Part shown: positions 52,220-61,054 of the stretch, one piece after another
Numbering within the stretch: position 1 is the first letter of the stretch
How the letters are laid out: each line of letters opens with the position of its first letter
From: Psychrobacillus sp042945595
GTDB lineage: Bacteria; Bacillota; Bacilli; Bacillales_A; Planococcaceae
Assembly (NCBI RefSeq): GCF_042945595.1
Contig: NZ_CP168493.1
Span: forward strand, 1,674,001-1,738,000
Length of the DNA: 64,000 nucleotides
Direction of reading: 5' to 3'
Program-made: the position numbers and the translations under genes
The notes under the pieces: model-generated
Database searches by the model: none
The model's input: the letters and a program-made list of their open reading frames with translations, nothing else
Told to the model about the DNA's origin: nothing

Positions 52220-54085
52220 ATGATATGTACTATACAAGAAATAAGTAAAATGCTCGGAGGAAATACAATTTTCGAAAATTTGTCTTTATCCATTAAAACT
52301 GGAGATAAATTAGGGATAGTTGGACGGAATGGTAGTGGAAAAACAACGCTACTGACATTAATCACTGGGGTGGAATTACCAGACGAAGGAAGCATTCATT
52401 TCAAAAAAGGTACAAAAATTGGCTATTTAGCACAAATACCTTCATTTTCAGAAGAAGTATCTGGCTTCGATGTATTAAATACAGCATTTGAGGGATTAAT
52501 GCAAATACAAACAAAGATGAAAGAACTGGAAGAAAGACTAACCACCGCAGCTCCTACTGACTTAGAGAAATTACTACAATTATACGGAGATATTCAAGAG
52601 GAATTTACGAATCGCAATGGGTATGCAATCGATTCAGAAATCAATAAAGTTATAGAGGGTCTGCAATTATCCACCTTTGTCCATCAACCATTTACGTCAT
52701 TAAGCGGTGGAGAACAGACGAAAATTATGCTTGGAAAGCTCTTGTTAATGAAACCTGATCTATTATTATTAGATGAACCTACGAACCATTTAGATATATT
52801 TGCAGTTGAATGGTTAGAGCAATATTTAGTTTCCTATTCGGGTACTGTAGTAATTATTTCGCATGACAGATATTTTTTAGATCAAGTTGTTACTAAAGTT
52901 GCTGATTTGGAAGAAGGAGAAATAACTTTATATCATGGGAATTATTCATCTTTTATTATTGAAAAAGAGGAAGCATTAATGCGTGAGTTCCAAGAATATG
53001 AAGAACAACAAAAAAAGATTAAGAAAATGAAAGAAGCCATTAAGCGTCTAAGAATATGGGCAAATGAAGCAGTGCCGCCAAACGCTGGGCTTCACAGACA
53101 AGCGAGAAATATGGAACGTGCTCTAGAAAGAATGGAGAAGGTAAGAAAACCACTTATAGATCCTAAGAAGATGAGCTTGTCGTTTGACGCGGCTCCTAGA
53201 AGTGGTAAAGAAGTAGTTGTCATGGAACAAGTATCGAAATCATATGGAGAAAAAGTGTTGCTACAAGATGCAAATTTATATGTATTTTGGAAAGAACGTG
53301 TTGCCATTGTTGGACGAAATGGAACAGGGAAATCAACGATATTAAAATCACTTCTGCAAGAATTATCGATGGATTCAGGAAAGGTTCGTTTAGGCAGTAA
53401 TGTTCGAGTTGGTTTTTTATCCCAGCACTTTGAAACGCTGGACCCAAAAGCAAAGCTAATTGATGTGTTTCGCAGTGAAGTTAATGTTTTAGAGGGTGAC
53501 GCTCGTCACATACTTGCGAAGTTTATGTTTTACGGTCCAGATGTATTTAAAAGAGTGGGAGATTTGAGTGGGGGAGAACGAATGCGCCTGAGACTTGCTC
53601 AACTTATGCATCAAGATATCAACTTATTGATCCTAGATGAACCAACGAATCATTTGGATAGTGATTCACGAGAAGTTTTAGAGGATGCTTTGGATGACTT
53701 TCAAGGAACAATTTTAGCGGTTTCGCACGATCGGTACTTTTTAAATAAATTATTTCCTCGAACTGCTTGGTTAGATCAAGGTCAACTTACAACTTTTGAA
53801 GGACCGTACAAATGGGCGCGTGTGAAATGGGAGGAACAGCAGTCGAAACAAATTGTCCCAGATATCGTTCATGAAAAGCAATCAACAAATTTAGAAAGAG
53901 TAAAACCTTCAAATGCACGACCAACTGAAGAAGAAATTAGGGTCTTGGAAGAAGCGATCTTCACGCTAAAAGAGCAAATTGATAAGGAAGATGATTGGTC
54001 AAAATACGAAAACCTTCTTTTTATCAGAAGTGAGAAAGAAAAAGAATTAGAAGACTTGATGGAGCAATGGTTGGAAGCTCAATAA
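52220..54085 (+). CDS. ABC-F family ATPase, possible ribosomal-protection type
   Basis: A 621-residue tandem ABC protein without membrane helices. First ABC: Walker A GRNGSGKTT, signature LSGGEQTKI, Walker B LLLDEPTNHLD, H-switch SHDRYFLD. Linker: KEAIKRLRIWANEAVPPNAG, then GLHRQARNMERALERM. Second ABC: GRNGTGKST, LSGGERMRL, LILDEPTNHLD. C-terminal coiled-coil tail (~535-621). It is preceded by its own promoter, a short ORF and a terminator, the layout of drug-inducible resistance ABC-F genes; whether it confers resistance cannot be read. It has its own weak AGAGGAAG ribosome site. Confidence 0.9.
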   Translation: MICTIQEISKMLGGNTIFENLSLSIKTGDKLGIVGRNGSGKTTLLTLITGVELPDEGSIHFKKGTKIGYLAQIPSFSEEVSGFDVLNTAFEGLMQIQTKMKELEERLTTAAPTDLEKLLQLYGDIQEEFTNRNGYAIDSEINKVIEGLQLSTFVHQPFTSLSGGEQTKIMLGKLLLMKPDLLLLDEPTNHLDIFAVEWLEQYLVSYSGTVVIISHDRYFLDQVVTKVADLEEGEITLYHGNYSSFIIEKEEALMREFQEYEEQQKKIKKMKEAIKRLRIWANEAVPPNAGLHRQARNMERALERMEKVRKPLIDPKKMSLSFDAAPRSGKEVVVMEQVSKSYGEKVLLQDANLYVFWKERVAIVGRNGTGKSTILKSLLQELSMDSGKVRLGSNVRVGFLSQHFETLDPKAKLIDVFRSEVNVLEGDARHILAKFMFYGPDVFKRVGDLSGGERMRLRLAQLMHQDINLLILDEPTNHLDSDSREVLEDALDDFQGTILAVSHDRYFLNKLFPRTAWLDQGQLTTFEGPYKWARVKWEEQQSKQIVPDIVHEKQSTNLERVKPSNARPTEEEIRVLEEAIFTLKEQIDKEDDWSKYENLLFIRSEKEKELEDLMEQWLEAQ

Positions 54086-54248
54086 GATTATCTCTAAAAT
54101 TTGAAAGGGATTTATCGAACATATTAGTTTGGAGAATCTAGAAATTCAACAATTTTCAAAATAAATTTGTTTTTTTAAAAACTTCGTTGCTTAAATGTTC
54201 TGAAAATGATAATATGAAATAATTAATTTATACAAACAAATAATATAC

Positions 54249-54358
54249 TCTTATTAAGAGAAGCTGAGGGATATGGCCCTTTGAAGCTTCAGCAACCTCT
54301 GATTTAGTCAGAAAGGTGCTACTTCCATCAAGATTGTTAATGATCTTGAGAGATAAGA
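54249..54358 (+). promoter_or_regulatory. SAM-I (S-box) riboswitch aptamer
   Basis: P1 is TCTTAT (54249-54254) with ATAAGA (54353-54358). Conserved S-box features follow in order: AAGAGAAGCTGAGGGATATG GCCC, GAAGCTTCAGCAACCTC, then AAAGGTGCTACTTCC and GATCTTGAGAGATAAG. It precedes metA by 90 nt. SAM binding stabilises P1 and allows the downstream terminator to form, shutting off methionine synthesis. Confidence 0.92.
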
Positions 54359-54374
54359 ACAAAGAGCTTAAATG

Positions 54375-54416
54375 AAACCCTCTTTTCTTATCCATTAGAA
54401 AAGAGGGTTTTTTATT
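54375..54416 (+). terminator. Riboswitch-controlled terminator of metA
   Basis: Perfect 13-bp stem AAACCCTCTTTTC/GAAAAGAGGGTTT, 10-nt loop, then TTTTT. It is the expression platform of the S-box leader. Confidence 0.9.
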
Positions 54417-54447
54417 TTATTTGGAAACGGAAAAGGAGACAAAAATG

Positions 54448-55356
54448 ATGCCTATTAACATCCCGCAGCAATTACCTGCTGCTGAATTACTAAAGAAAGA
54501 AAAAATATTTGTGATGGATGAAGACCGCGCTTCCACTCAGGATATACGCCCTTTAAACATTATTATTTTAAATTTAATGCCTGAAAAAGAAAGAACCGAA
54601 TTGCAATTATTAAGACTTTTAGGAAATACACCACTTCAAGTAAATGTGACATTTTTGAATACAGCAACGCATGAATCGAAAAATGTCAGCAAAACGCATT
54701 TAGATTCGTTTTACACTACTTTTGAACAAATAAAACATAAGCGTTATGACGGGATGATCATTACTGGAGCACCAATTGAACATTTAGCATTTGAAGCAGT
54801 GGATTACTGGGAAGAAATAACTAAAATTATGGATTGGACCAAAACAAATGTGACATCCGTTTTACATATATGTTGGGGAGCGCAAGCTGCTTTGTATCAT
54901 CATTATGGTGTTGACAAATATGAGTTGCCTCAAAAGTGCTCTGGTGTATATACACACCGAATTTCCGATCCAACAAACAATCTTGTTCGAGGATTTAATG
55001 ATGAATTTAATGCTCCTCATTCACGTTATACGGCCGTATCTTTGGAGCAAATTCAAAATGATCCACGATTAACGCTTCTTGCAAAGTCGGAAGATGCTGG
55101 AGTGTTCATTGTGTTGTCAGAAGATAATGGACATATTATGATTACGGGACATTTAGAGTACGATGCTGGTACGCTCGCAGAAGAATATAATCGTGATAGG
55201 AATAAAGGACTTGAAATCGATGTACCTAAAAATTATTTTCCAGACGATGATCCAAAGAAACAACCAATAAATTCTTGGCGTTCCCATACGCATTTATTAT
55301 TTTCAAATTGGTTGAATTATTATGTTTACCAAGAAACACCTTATGAGTGGGGGTAA
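54448..55356 (+). CDS. metA: Homoserine O-acetyltransferase MetA
   Basis: A 302-residue enzyme of the first committed step of methionine synthesis, in the cytosol. Start set at the ATG giving MPINIPQQLPAAELL; AAAGGAG is upstream and an ATG one codon earlier is equally possible. The nucleophile is Cys142 in LHICWGAQAAL; the catalytic His/Glu lie in MITGHLEYD. Residue 111 is Glu (GAPIEHL), the residue that in the studied Bacillus MetA selects acetyl-CoA over succinyl-CoA. Controlled by the S-box riboswitch upstream. Confidence 0.95.
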   Translation: MPINIPQQLPAAELLKKEKIFVMDEDRASTQDIRPLNIIILNLMPEKERTELQLLRLLGNTPLQVNVTFLNTATHESKNVSKTHLDSFYTTFEQIKHKRYDGMIITGAPIEHLAFEAVDYWEEITKIMDWTKTNVTSVLHICWGAQAALYHHYGVDKYELPQKCSGVYTHRISDPTNNLVRGFNDEFNAPHSRYTAVSLEQIQNDPRLTLLAKSEDAGVFIVLSEDNGHIMITGHLEYDAGTLAEEYNRDRNKGLEIDVPKNYFPDDDPKKQPINSWRSHTHLLFSNWLNYYVYQETPYEWG

Positions 55357-55362
55357 TTCTGA

Positions 55363-55392
55363 GGGGGCTGTCCGATGATGGATGCCCCCTTA
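55363..55392 (+). terminator. Possible terminator after metA
   Basis: GGGGGC/GCCCCC with a 15-nt loop, followed only by TTATT; weak T tract. Confidence 0.45.
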
Positions 55393-55580
55393 TTAGATAG
55401 GCAGATTTGTGATTTAGTTTCGATTTCGTGAATTTGGTCTTGATCTGCCATTTGATGGAGGAAGGAAGAACATTTTATTAGTAGTTATTACAATATTAAA
55501 CGAGACATACCATTCACGGAACGTGATAAAAAAGTTGTCTTTTAGCCAATTGAATGACCTTAAAGACAACATCTCAAAGA

Positions 55581-56513
55581 TTATTGGAAGATTTGGTCGA
55601 TTTCTTTTATTTCTTGCAGGCTAAGCTGCACTTCTAAGGTCTTTATATTATCTAGTACTTGCTCCATTTTTTTTGCTCCGGGGATTATTACATCGATAGC
55701 CTCCTGGGTTAAATACCAAGCAAGCACAATATTTGAAATGGCTACGTTTTTGTCATTTGCTATTTGTCGTAGTTGTTCTACTTTTTCAAGATTACGTTCA
55801 AATGTATCTCCATGGAATAACGGATTTTTGGAACGGCCATCTTCAAAAGTACTGTCTTTATTAAATTTTCCCGTAAGTAAACCCGATGCTAGTGGAAAGT
55901 ATGGTATAAAGGAAATATTATGCTCGGAAGTGTAAGGCATTAAATCATTTTCTGCATCACGTTTTAACAAATTATAACCCGATTGAAGGACATCAATATA
56001 TCCATCTTGGTTCCCTTCTATTAATTGATCTAGTGTAAAGTTAGATACACCAATAGCACGTATTTTTCCTTCTTCTTTTAATCGGTGAAGCACTCCAACT
56101 GCTTCTACTTTGGGAGTGTTTTCATCTGGAAAATGAATATAAAATAAATCGATATAATCTGTTTGGAGACGTCTCAAGCTATTTTCAACTGTTTCTCTTA
56201 GGAAATTAGGGTTATTATCCACTACTACTTTTCCATCCAAAAATTTATGCGCCCCTTTTGTAGCCAAAACAATATCTTGGCGCTTCCCAGTTTCTTTCAG
56301 TACTTCCCCAATTAACTCTTCTGATCTTCCCGGACCGTAAATAAAGGCTGTATCAAAAAAGTCAGTTCCATTATTTATAGCAGTGCGTATTATTTCTTTT
56401 CCGGTCTCATCATTTAGGTTGGGGAAAAGATTATGTCCTCCAACTGCATTGGTACCAAGTCCCACGGGATTTACGGATAGTCCTGTTTTACCGATTTCTA
56501 CTTTTTTACTCAT
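55581..56513 (-). CDS. Aldo/keto reductase, IolS/YccK type
   Basis: A 310-residue NADPH-dependent aldo-keto reductase barrel. The ATG at 56513 begins the family N-terminus SKKVEIGKTGLSVNPVGLGT; upstream in-frame sequence to 56690 is hydrophobic and lacks family similarity. An AAGGAG lies 15 nt upstream. The tetrad is represented by Asp in DTAFIYGPGR with Tyr, Lys in LATKGAH and His in YIHFPD. GTNAVGGHNLFPNLNDETGK is nearly diagnostic for IolS/YccK. The substrate is unknown. Confidence 0.88.
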   Translation of the reverse strand: MSKKVEIGKTGLSVNPVGLGTNAVGGHNLFPNLNDETGKEIIRTAINNGTDFFDTAFIYGPGRSEELIGEVLKETGKRQDIVLATKGAHKFLDGKVVVDNNPNFLRETVENSLRRLQTDYIDLFYIHFPDENTPKVEAVGVLHRLKEEGKIRAIGVSNFTLDQLIEGNQDGYIDVLQSGYNLLKRDAENDLMPYTSEHNISFIPYFPLASGLLTGKFNKDSTFEDGRSKNPLFHGDTFERNLEKVEQLRQIANDKNVAISNIVLAWYLTQEAIDVIIPGAKKMEQVLDNIKTLEVQLSLQEIKEIDQIFQ

Positions 56514-57189
56514 AGTTTTTATAAACAACTCCTTTTTCCGAATAGTTACATTATCATAATAGCAATATTGCAAACAATCACAAAACGAACTGCTTTTAAT
56601 GATAAAATAATAAGGAATGAAAATACATATTAAGAAAACAATTATGAAAAGTATTATTATGGTCACCAAATGATCAATGGAGGTACTCATTCGAAGTTTG
56701 CTCCATATTTCAAGTCATGTTGATCAGATAATTAGTTATGCGCTATGTAAAACCCATAACTCGCAACATTTTGTTGTATATGCGCAAGATATTCATATAA
56801 CGCCCTTTTATGGGTTTATAGAATCGGAAGGGGCATATGCAATTCGTATAGGGGTAGATGGAGTTGGTATGTGCTTATGCCATCCGTTTAGGGGTGGATA
56901 CCCTAGCTTTATGGTTATATAGCACTACTTTAGAGGTAGGTGGAGTTGGTATGGGCTTATACAATTCGTTTAGGGGCGTATATCCTTGCTTTATGGGTGG
57001 ATGGAGTTGGTATGTGCTTATGCTAATTGTTTAGGGACGGATAGCCACACTTTATGGGCATACTGTCCTCGAAGAAAGTTATCCTGTTGTAAATGGTGTG
57101 CACAGCCAGTATGAGTTGACGACTAGATATTTGAATAAAAGGATATTTCACCCTACATAACGAATAATATTTATCAGGGGGGTGTTTTT
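56514..57189. other. Gene-free region with imperfect tandem repeats
   Basis: A 676-bp gap. 56815-57060 holds about four imperfect direct repeats, listed separately. An ORF at 56677-56922 runs through the first repeats but has no convincing ribosome site or protein character. Nothing else is recognisable; the remainder is AT-rich promoter-like DNA next to the reductase gene. Confidence 0.5.
56815..57060 (+). repeat. Imperfect tandem repeat, ~61-bp period
   Basis: The core TGGAGTTGGTATGTGCTTAT recurs at 56859, 56941 and 57002, each followed by an AATTCGTTTAGGGG-like block and a GCTTTATGGG-like block; a partial unit begins near 56815. The step is 61 bp between the last two and 82 bp between the first two because of an insertion. 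Units are too diverged and too few for CRISPR. Confidence 0.75.
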
Positions 57190-58026
57190 TTGGATAATAT
57201 AGAAATAATTAATCTTGTACCAAAATTTTTGAATTTTTATGATAAAGCAATTCAACCAGTGATAGATGAAGAACAACGATGGACTCTTTGGGAGCAACAT
57301 TATAATTTCGCAGCAGTACCACCTGGAGATGCAGGTAGAAAAATAGCTAGATCATTACTTGAGCAGGCTTGGCCACAATATGATGCAAAAATGGAATCAA
57401 TAAAACAATGGAAACCCGATGAAACAAAACTGCAACTCTATTTAAAACAAGTTAAGTCGTTGTTAAATTGTTTTGAACCGATAAATTTAGTGGTCATTTA
57501 CTTTGTAGGTGCAATGGAAAATAATGCTTTTGTTGCTCCTACTGCATATAAGAAATTAGCATTGTGTTTACCAATAGAAGAGGGCGTAACAGAAATTACA
57601 CTTGTACATGAATTAACGCATGTTGTCCACACTCATACAGCAAACTTAGCGACCGAATGGGAACGTACGATAGGCTCTACTATTTTGCAAGAAGGCCTAG
57701 CGACACAGATTAGTAAGTACCTAGTTCCTGGGATGCCAGACTATGACTATATAGAACATAAAGAAGGATGGCTTGATTCTTGTATAGCAAATAAAAAAGA
57801 AATATTCAAAGGTGCTTTACCATTCCTAAATGATTCTTCATCTGAGGCAGTTGAAAGATTTACATTTGGTACTGGTACAACTCAACATGAAAGAGAAGCT
57901 TATTTTATGGGTTGGGAAATTGTTCAATTATTATTGACTAAAGGTATGAGTTTCTCGGAAATGGCGAGTGTACAAGAGCCAGACATACCAGACTTTATCA
58001 GAGAAATCTATCCGGAGTTGATTTAA
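57190..58026 (+). CDS. DUF2268-type zinc metalloprotease-like protein
   Basis: A 278-residue protein starting at TTG 57190 after GGGGGGTG. The zincin motif HELTH (HEXXH) is in EITLVHELTHVVHTHTANLA; a third ligand is probably the Glu in the ILQEGLATQ stretch. The C-terminal REAYFMGWEIVQLLLTKG matches the end of DUF2268/YjaZ-like proteins. Cytoplasmic by sequence. It is the first gene of a compact plus-strand accessory run; the next gene begins 4 bp after its stop. Confidence 0.8.
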   Translation: MDNIEIINLVPKFLNFYDKAIQPVIDEEQRWTLWEQHYNFAAVPPGDAGRKIARSLLEQAWPQYDAKMESIKQWKPDETKLQLYLKQVKSLLNCFEPINLVVIYFVGAMENNAFVAPTAYKKLALCLPIEEGVTEITLVHELTHVVHTHTANLATEWERTIGSTILQEGLATQISKYLVPGMPDYDYIEHKEGWLDSCIANKKEIFKGALPFLNDSSSEAVERFTFGTGTTQHEREAYFMGWEIVQLLLTKGMSFSEMASVQEPDIPDFIREIYPELI

Positions 58027-58029
58027 AAG

Positions 58030-58893
58030 GTGGAGAAAATTACTTATTCATCACATGAAATAGATGAGGAACAAATAAGAGAGCTAATTGAGTTTTGTCA
58101 GGAAGATTATTTTTTGCTTGGAATATTAAAAAGTACTAAATTGGTATTCAAACATACTGCATATATTGAAGGCAAACTGGTTGGGGTAATAATGGCTTGG
58201 AAAAATGATTTTCATCCATACTGTACATATTTTCGACTTTTAGCAAATCCTCTATATAGTAGTTGGAATATAGAAAGTAAGCTGATTGCTAAATTGGGAA
58301 AACAAAATCTTCCTTTACAAACGTCGATTTGGGAAACAGCTACTAATCTGAAACAATTTTACGAATCAAATGGATTTAAAGAAATTAGAAGAACTTATAT
58401 GCCAGTTCTGAAAGTAGACGCAGTAGATCTAGAGATTGTGGATGATTGTTCTATCAAGACGTTGAAAGAAATATTATTAAATCCAACTTTGAAAATTAAA
58501 CTACTGCACTTCGTTAGAAAGACTTATGAAGAGACGCATTTGGATAATCCTGTAGCAGAAAAATCGTTGGAAGAATGGGAACAGCTTTTGGTTGATGATG
58601 TCATAGTAGATGGTAGCTTCATCTATTTGGATAAATTAGAACAAAATATTAAAGCATATTCTTTTCTTCACGAATCTGATCAACCTTATACACTTGAATT
58701 GGGCTGGTGTGGAAGTGTGAAATTTGATTTCCTCCAATCCTTGCTTCTTAAACAACTACATTATGCAAAAGAGCATAATGTTGAATTCTTACAAGGAGAA
58801 TTTGATACTACTAGTCCATATGCAATGTTTTCACTTGGGGCTCTTCCATTCGAACCTTGTCCTACATGGATAACATATCAGAAGATTTTTTGA
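58030..58893 (+). CDS. GNAT-like acetyltransferase (two-lobed), tentative
   Basis: A 287-residue protein starting at GTG 58030, 4 bp after the preceding stop. KHTAYIEGKLVGVIMAWKND and IWETATNLKQFYESNGFKEI (the typical end of a GNAT fold) support an acetyltransferase N-terminal half; the C-terminal half (~140-287) repeats a similar topology. The acetyl-CoA loop is not obvious, so activity is uncertain. Confidence 0.65.
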   Translation: MEKITYSSHEIDEEQIRELIEFCQEDYFLLGILKSTKLVFKHTAYIEGKLVGVIMAWKNDFHPYCTYFRLLANPLYSSWNIESKLIAKLGKQNLPLQTSIWETATNLKQFYESNGFKEIRRTYMPVLKVDAVDLEIVDDCSIKTLKEILLNPTLKIKLLHFVRKTYEETHLDNPVAEKSLEEWEQLLVDDVIVDGSFIYLDKLEQNIKAYSFLHESDQPYTLELGWCGSVKFDFLQSLLLKQLHYAKEHNVEFLQGEFDTTSPYAMFSLGALPFEPCPTWITYQKIF

Positions 58894-58936
58894 TTCCAAT
58901 TATGGGGAAGAGTGAAGAAATTTGGAGGTTCTACCA

Positions 58937-59317
58937 ATGATTGCTCAAGGAATAATCGTTCAAGATAATAGTGTTTTAATGGTTAAGTAGTATGTCCAAA
59001 GAGGTAATATTGTTTGGAATTTTCCAGGTGGTGGCGTAAAAGAAAATGAAACACCTGAACAAGGTTGCGTCAGAGAAGTAAAAGAGGAAACTGGATACGA
59101 TGTTCAAACAACAAAACTACTACATGAAGAAAATTTTAAATACACATATGTAGCAGAAATCATGGATGAAGAACTTTTTCTTGATAGAGAGAAAGAATAT
59201 AACAAAGATATTCTTGAAACAGCATGGGTTGATTTATGCAACTTCGATAGCTTTGATTCTTTTACTAACCCTTTGCTGCAACTATATTTGAATGAAATAG
59301 AATTGAAAAATGGTTAG
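58937..59317 (+). pseudogene. Nudix hydrolase broken by an in-frame amber codon
   Basis: TTGGAGG precedes ATG 58937. The frame reads MIAQGIIVQDNSVLMVK, then TAG (58988-58990), then YVQRGNIVWNFPGGGVKENE and on to a normal end at 59317 (126 codons). The full Nudix box is present (GGVKENE...REVKEETGYD). A Gln normally fits the stop position (CAG to TAG), so this is a single nonsense change in an otherwise intact gene. Sequencing error or readthrough are alternatives. Confidence 0.8.
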
Positions 59318-59359
59318 TTCTCTATGTAGGTTTCCAATTGATTAAAAAAGAGAGGAGAA

Positions 59360-59707
59360 ATGAATAGAAGCTTGGTTTATATAAAAACGAAGTGAAACTT
59401 ATGCCTTATTCAAATGAATGGAATTCAGAATTTATTAGAATTAAAGATGAACTTTTTAAGACTTAAATTGGAGAGACCAAGCGAAATCGTATTCGCGAAA
59501 TTTAGGGATGATACGTTTGAAGTAAAAATACATTTTATTCATGTAGTTGATTATGACAAAGTACTTTGGAGAAACCTTGTATTTTTCAGAGATTATTTAA
59601 ATGCAAATGAAAATGCTAGAGAAGAGTATAAAAGGTTGAAAATAACGGAATATACCGATTTAAAGGAGCCGTTTATGAAAAGTATATTTGCTAAAAGAAC
59701 TAACTAG
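59360..59707 (+). pseudogene. Degraded GrpB/UPF0157-family gene
   Basis: AGAGGAG precedes ATG 59360. MNRSL continues, after a one-base deletion near 59378, as LYKNEVKLMPYSNEWNSEFI and ends at a TAA. The family's central part (its HVGSTS region) is missing, and the C-terminal part KIHFIHVVDYDKVLWRNLVF then RDYLNANENAREEYKRLK is found in another frame. Thus the gene has at least a frameshift and an internal deletion. A 97-codon ORF from 59414 covers only the tail. Confidence 0.7.
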
Positions 59708-59722
59708 GAGGTTGAATTATTT

Positions 59723-60601
59723 TTGATTACAAATTTATATTTTGTCAGACATGCACATTCTACCTATACACCAGACGAGCTTGGAAGACCTTTGTCTGAA
59801 CGTGGAATGTCAGATGCAAAGAAAATGACTATACTTCTGAAAATGGAGAATATCGATCATGTCATTTCTAGCCCATTTAAAAGAGCTTTACAAACAGTTG
59901 AAGGAATTGCTGAAGAATTAGGTCAAGATATCGAAATTGTTGATGGTTTTAAGGAACGGTTATTGTCGGACCAGCCAATAGCAGACTTTAATGAAGCGAT
60001 CAAAAAAGTATGGTCTAATTTTGATTTTTCTTTAGATGGTGGTGAATCAAATAACATTGCTCAGGAAAGAGGTGTTTCAGCAACGATTCAAGTTCTTGAT
60101 AAATACAAGGGTCAAAACGTAGCTATCGGAACGCATGGCAACATTATGGTATTAATCATGAATTATTTTGATCCACAGTATGATGTTCATTTCTGGGAGC
60201 AGCTTGCAATGCCTGATATATACAAACTCACTTTTCATGAAAAGCATTTAATTGAAGCAAAAAGAATAGATGAAAATGAAGTGAACTTATCAAACACTGG
60301 CTATACAATATACAAATCACTTGGGGTTAAATTAGATTATCCATACGTAAATATAGACAAGAAAAGAGTTACAGGAACAGTTTCTTTTAATAATAAGTTG
60401 TATTTAACTATAACAGTAGATTTATTATCCGATACTTCAGAAATAGTAGGGAATTTAAATGAACTCGCTCAGTTAACTGCAAGTGAAAATACAGAATATG
60501 ACTATATAGAAATGATCAAACGTAATGCCAATTTTTTAATAGAAAATAAAATTAGTAATCCAAAAGAAAATTTCGAAAAATTTACTTGTGGAGATAAATG
60601 A
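59723..60601 (+). CDS. Histidine phosphatase with extra C-terminal domain
   Basis: A 292-residue protein starting at TTG 59723 with TAGGAGGTTG upstream. The N-terminal ~190 residues are a phosphoglycerate-mutase-like histidine phosphatase: catalytic His in FVRHAHS (His10), SSPFKRALQT, and the second His in IGTHGNIM. Residues ~195-292 (LGVKLDYPYVNIDKKRVTGT...) are beyond the usual family length and form an unidentified domain. The stop overlaps the fosB start (TGAATG). The substrate is unknown. Confidence 0.85.
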   Translation: MITNLYFVRHAHSTYTPDELGRPLSERGMSDAKKMTILLKMENIDHVISSPFKRALQTVEGIAEELGQDIEIVDGFKERLLSDQPIADFNEAIKKVWSNFDFSLDGGESNNIAQERGVSATIQVLDKYKGQNVAIGTHGNIMVLIMNYFDPQYDVHFWEQLAMPDIYKLTFHEKHLIEAKRIDENEVNLSNTGYTIYKSLGVKLDYPYVNIDKKRVTGTVSFNNKLYLTITVDLLSDTSEIVGNLNELAQLTASENTEYDYIEMIKRNANFLIENKISNPKENFEKFTCGDK

Positions 60602-61024
60602 ATGACTATAAAAGGTTTAAATCATCTGTTATTTTCTGTGTCCAATCTAGAAAAATCAATTAAGTTCTATCAAGATGTTTTTGAAGCAAAGCTATTAGTG
60701 AAAGGAAGAAGTACAGCCTATTTTGACCTAAATGGTATGTGGCTTGCTTTGAATGAAGAAAAAGATATACCTCGTAATGAAATAAATGATTCCTACACAC
60801 ATATAGCTTTTTCAATAGAAGAAGCAGACTTTGACAATACATATAAAAAACTACAGGATTTAAATATAAATATACTTTCAGGCCGTCAAAGAAATGCAAA
60901 AGATAAAAAATCAATTTACTTTACTGATTTAGATGGACATAAATTTGAATTCCATACTGGAAGTCTACAAGACAGAATGGATTATTATAAACAGGAAAAA
61001 GGGCATATGGAATTTTTCAATTAA
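60602..61024 (+). CDS. fosB: Fosfomycin-inactivating metallothiol transferase FosB
   Basis: A 140-residue vicinal-oxygen-chelate enzyme that opens the fosfomycin epoxide with bacillithiol, using a divalent metal. Ligands His8 (LNHLLFSVSNL), His67 (YTHIAFSI) and Glu116 (HKFEFHTGSL) are all present. Long stretches such as SIYFTDLDGHKFEFHTGSLQ and AYFDLNGMWLALNEE are nearly those of B. subtilis FosB. It begins at the base after the histidine phosphatase stop. The bacilliredoxin gene at 10.2 kb fits a bacillithiol-making host. Confidence 0.94.
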   Translation: MTIKGLNHLLFSVSNLEKSIKFYQDVFEAKLLVKGRSTAYFDLNGMWLALNEEKDIPRNEINDSYTHIAFSIEEADFDNTYKKLQDLNINILSGRQRNAKDKKSIYFTDLDGHKFEFHTGSLQDRMDYYKQEKGHMEFFN

Positions 61025-61054
61025 AAAAGCATTCAAAGTAGTAGAGGTATGATT

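Noticed and set aside
56514..56690. N-terminal membrane extension of the aldo/keto reductase
   Set aside because: The extra 59 residues are unlike any such reductase; family similarity begins exactly at the ATG at 56513.
56815..57060. CRISPR array
   Set aside because: Repeats are imperfect, few, uneven in spacing and lack unique spacers of constant length; no cas genes are nearby.
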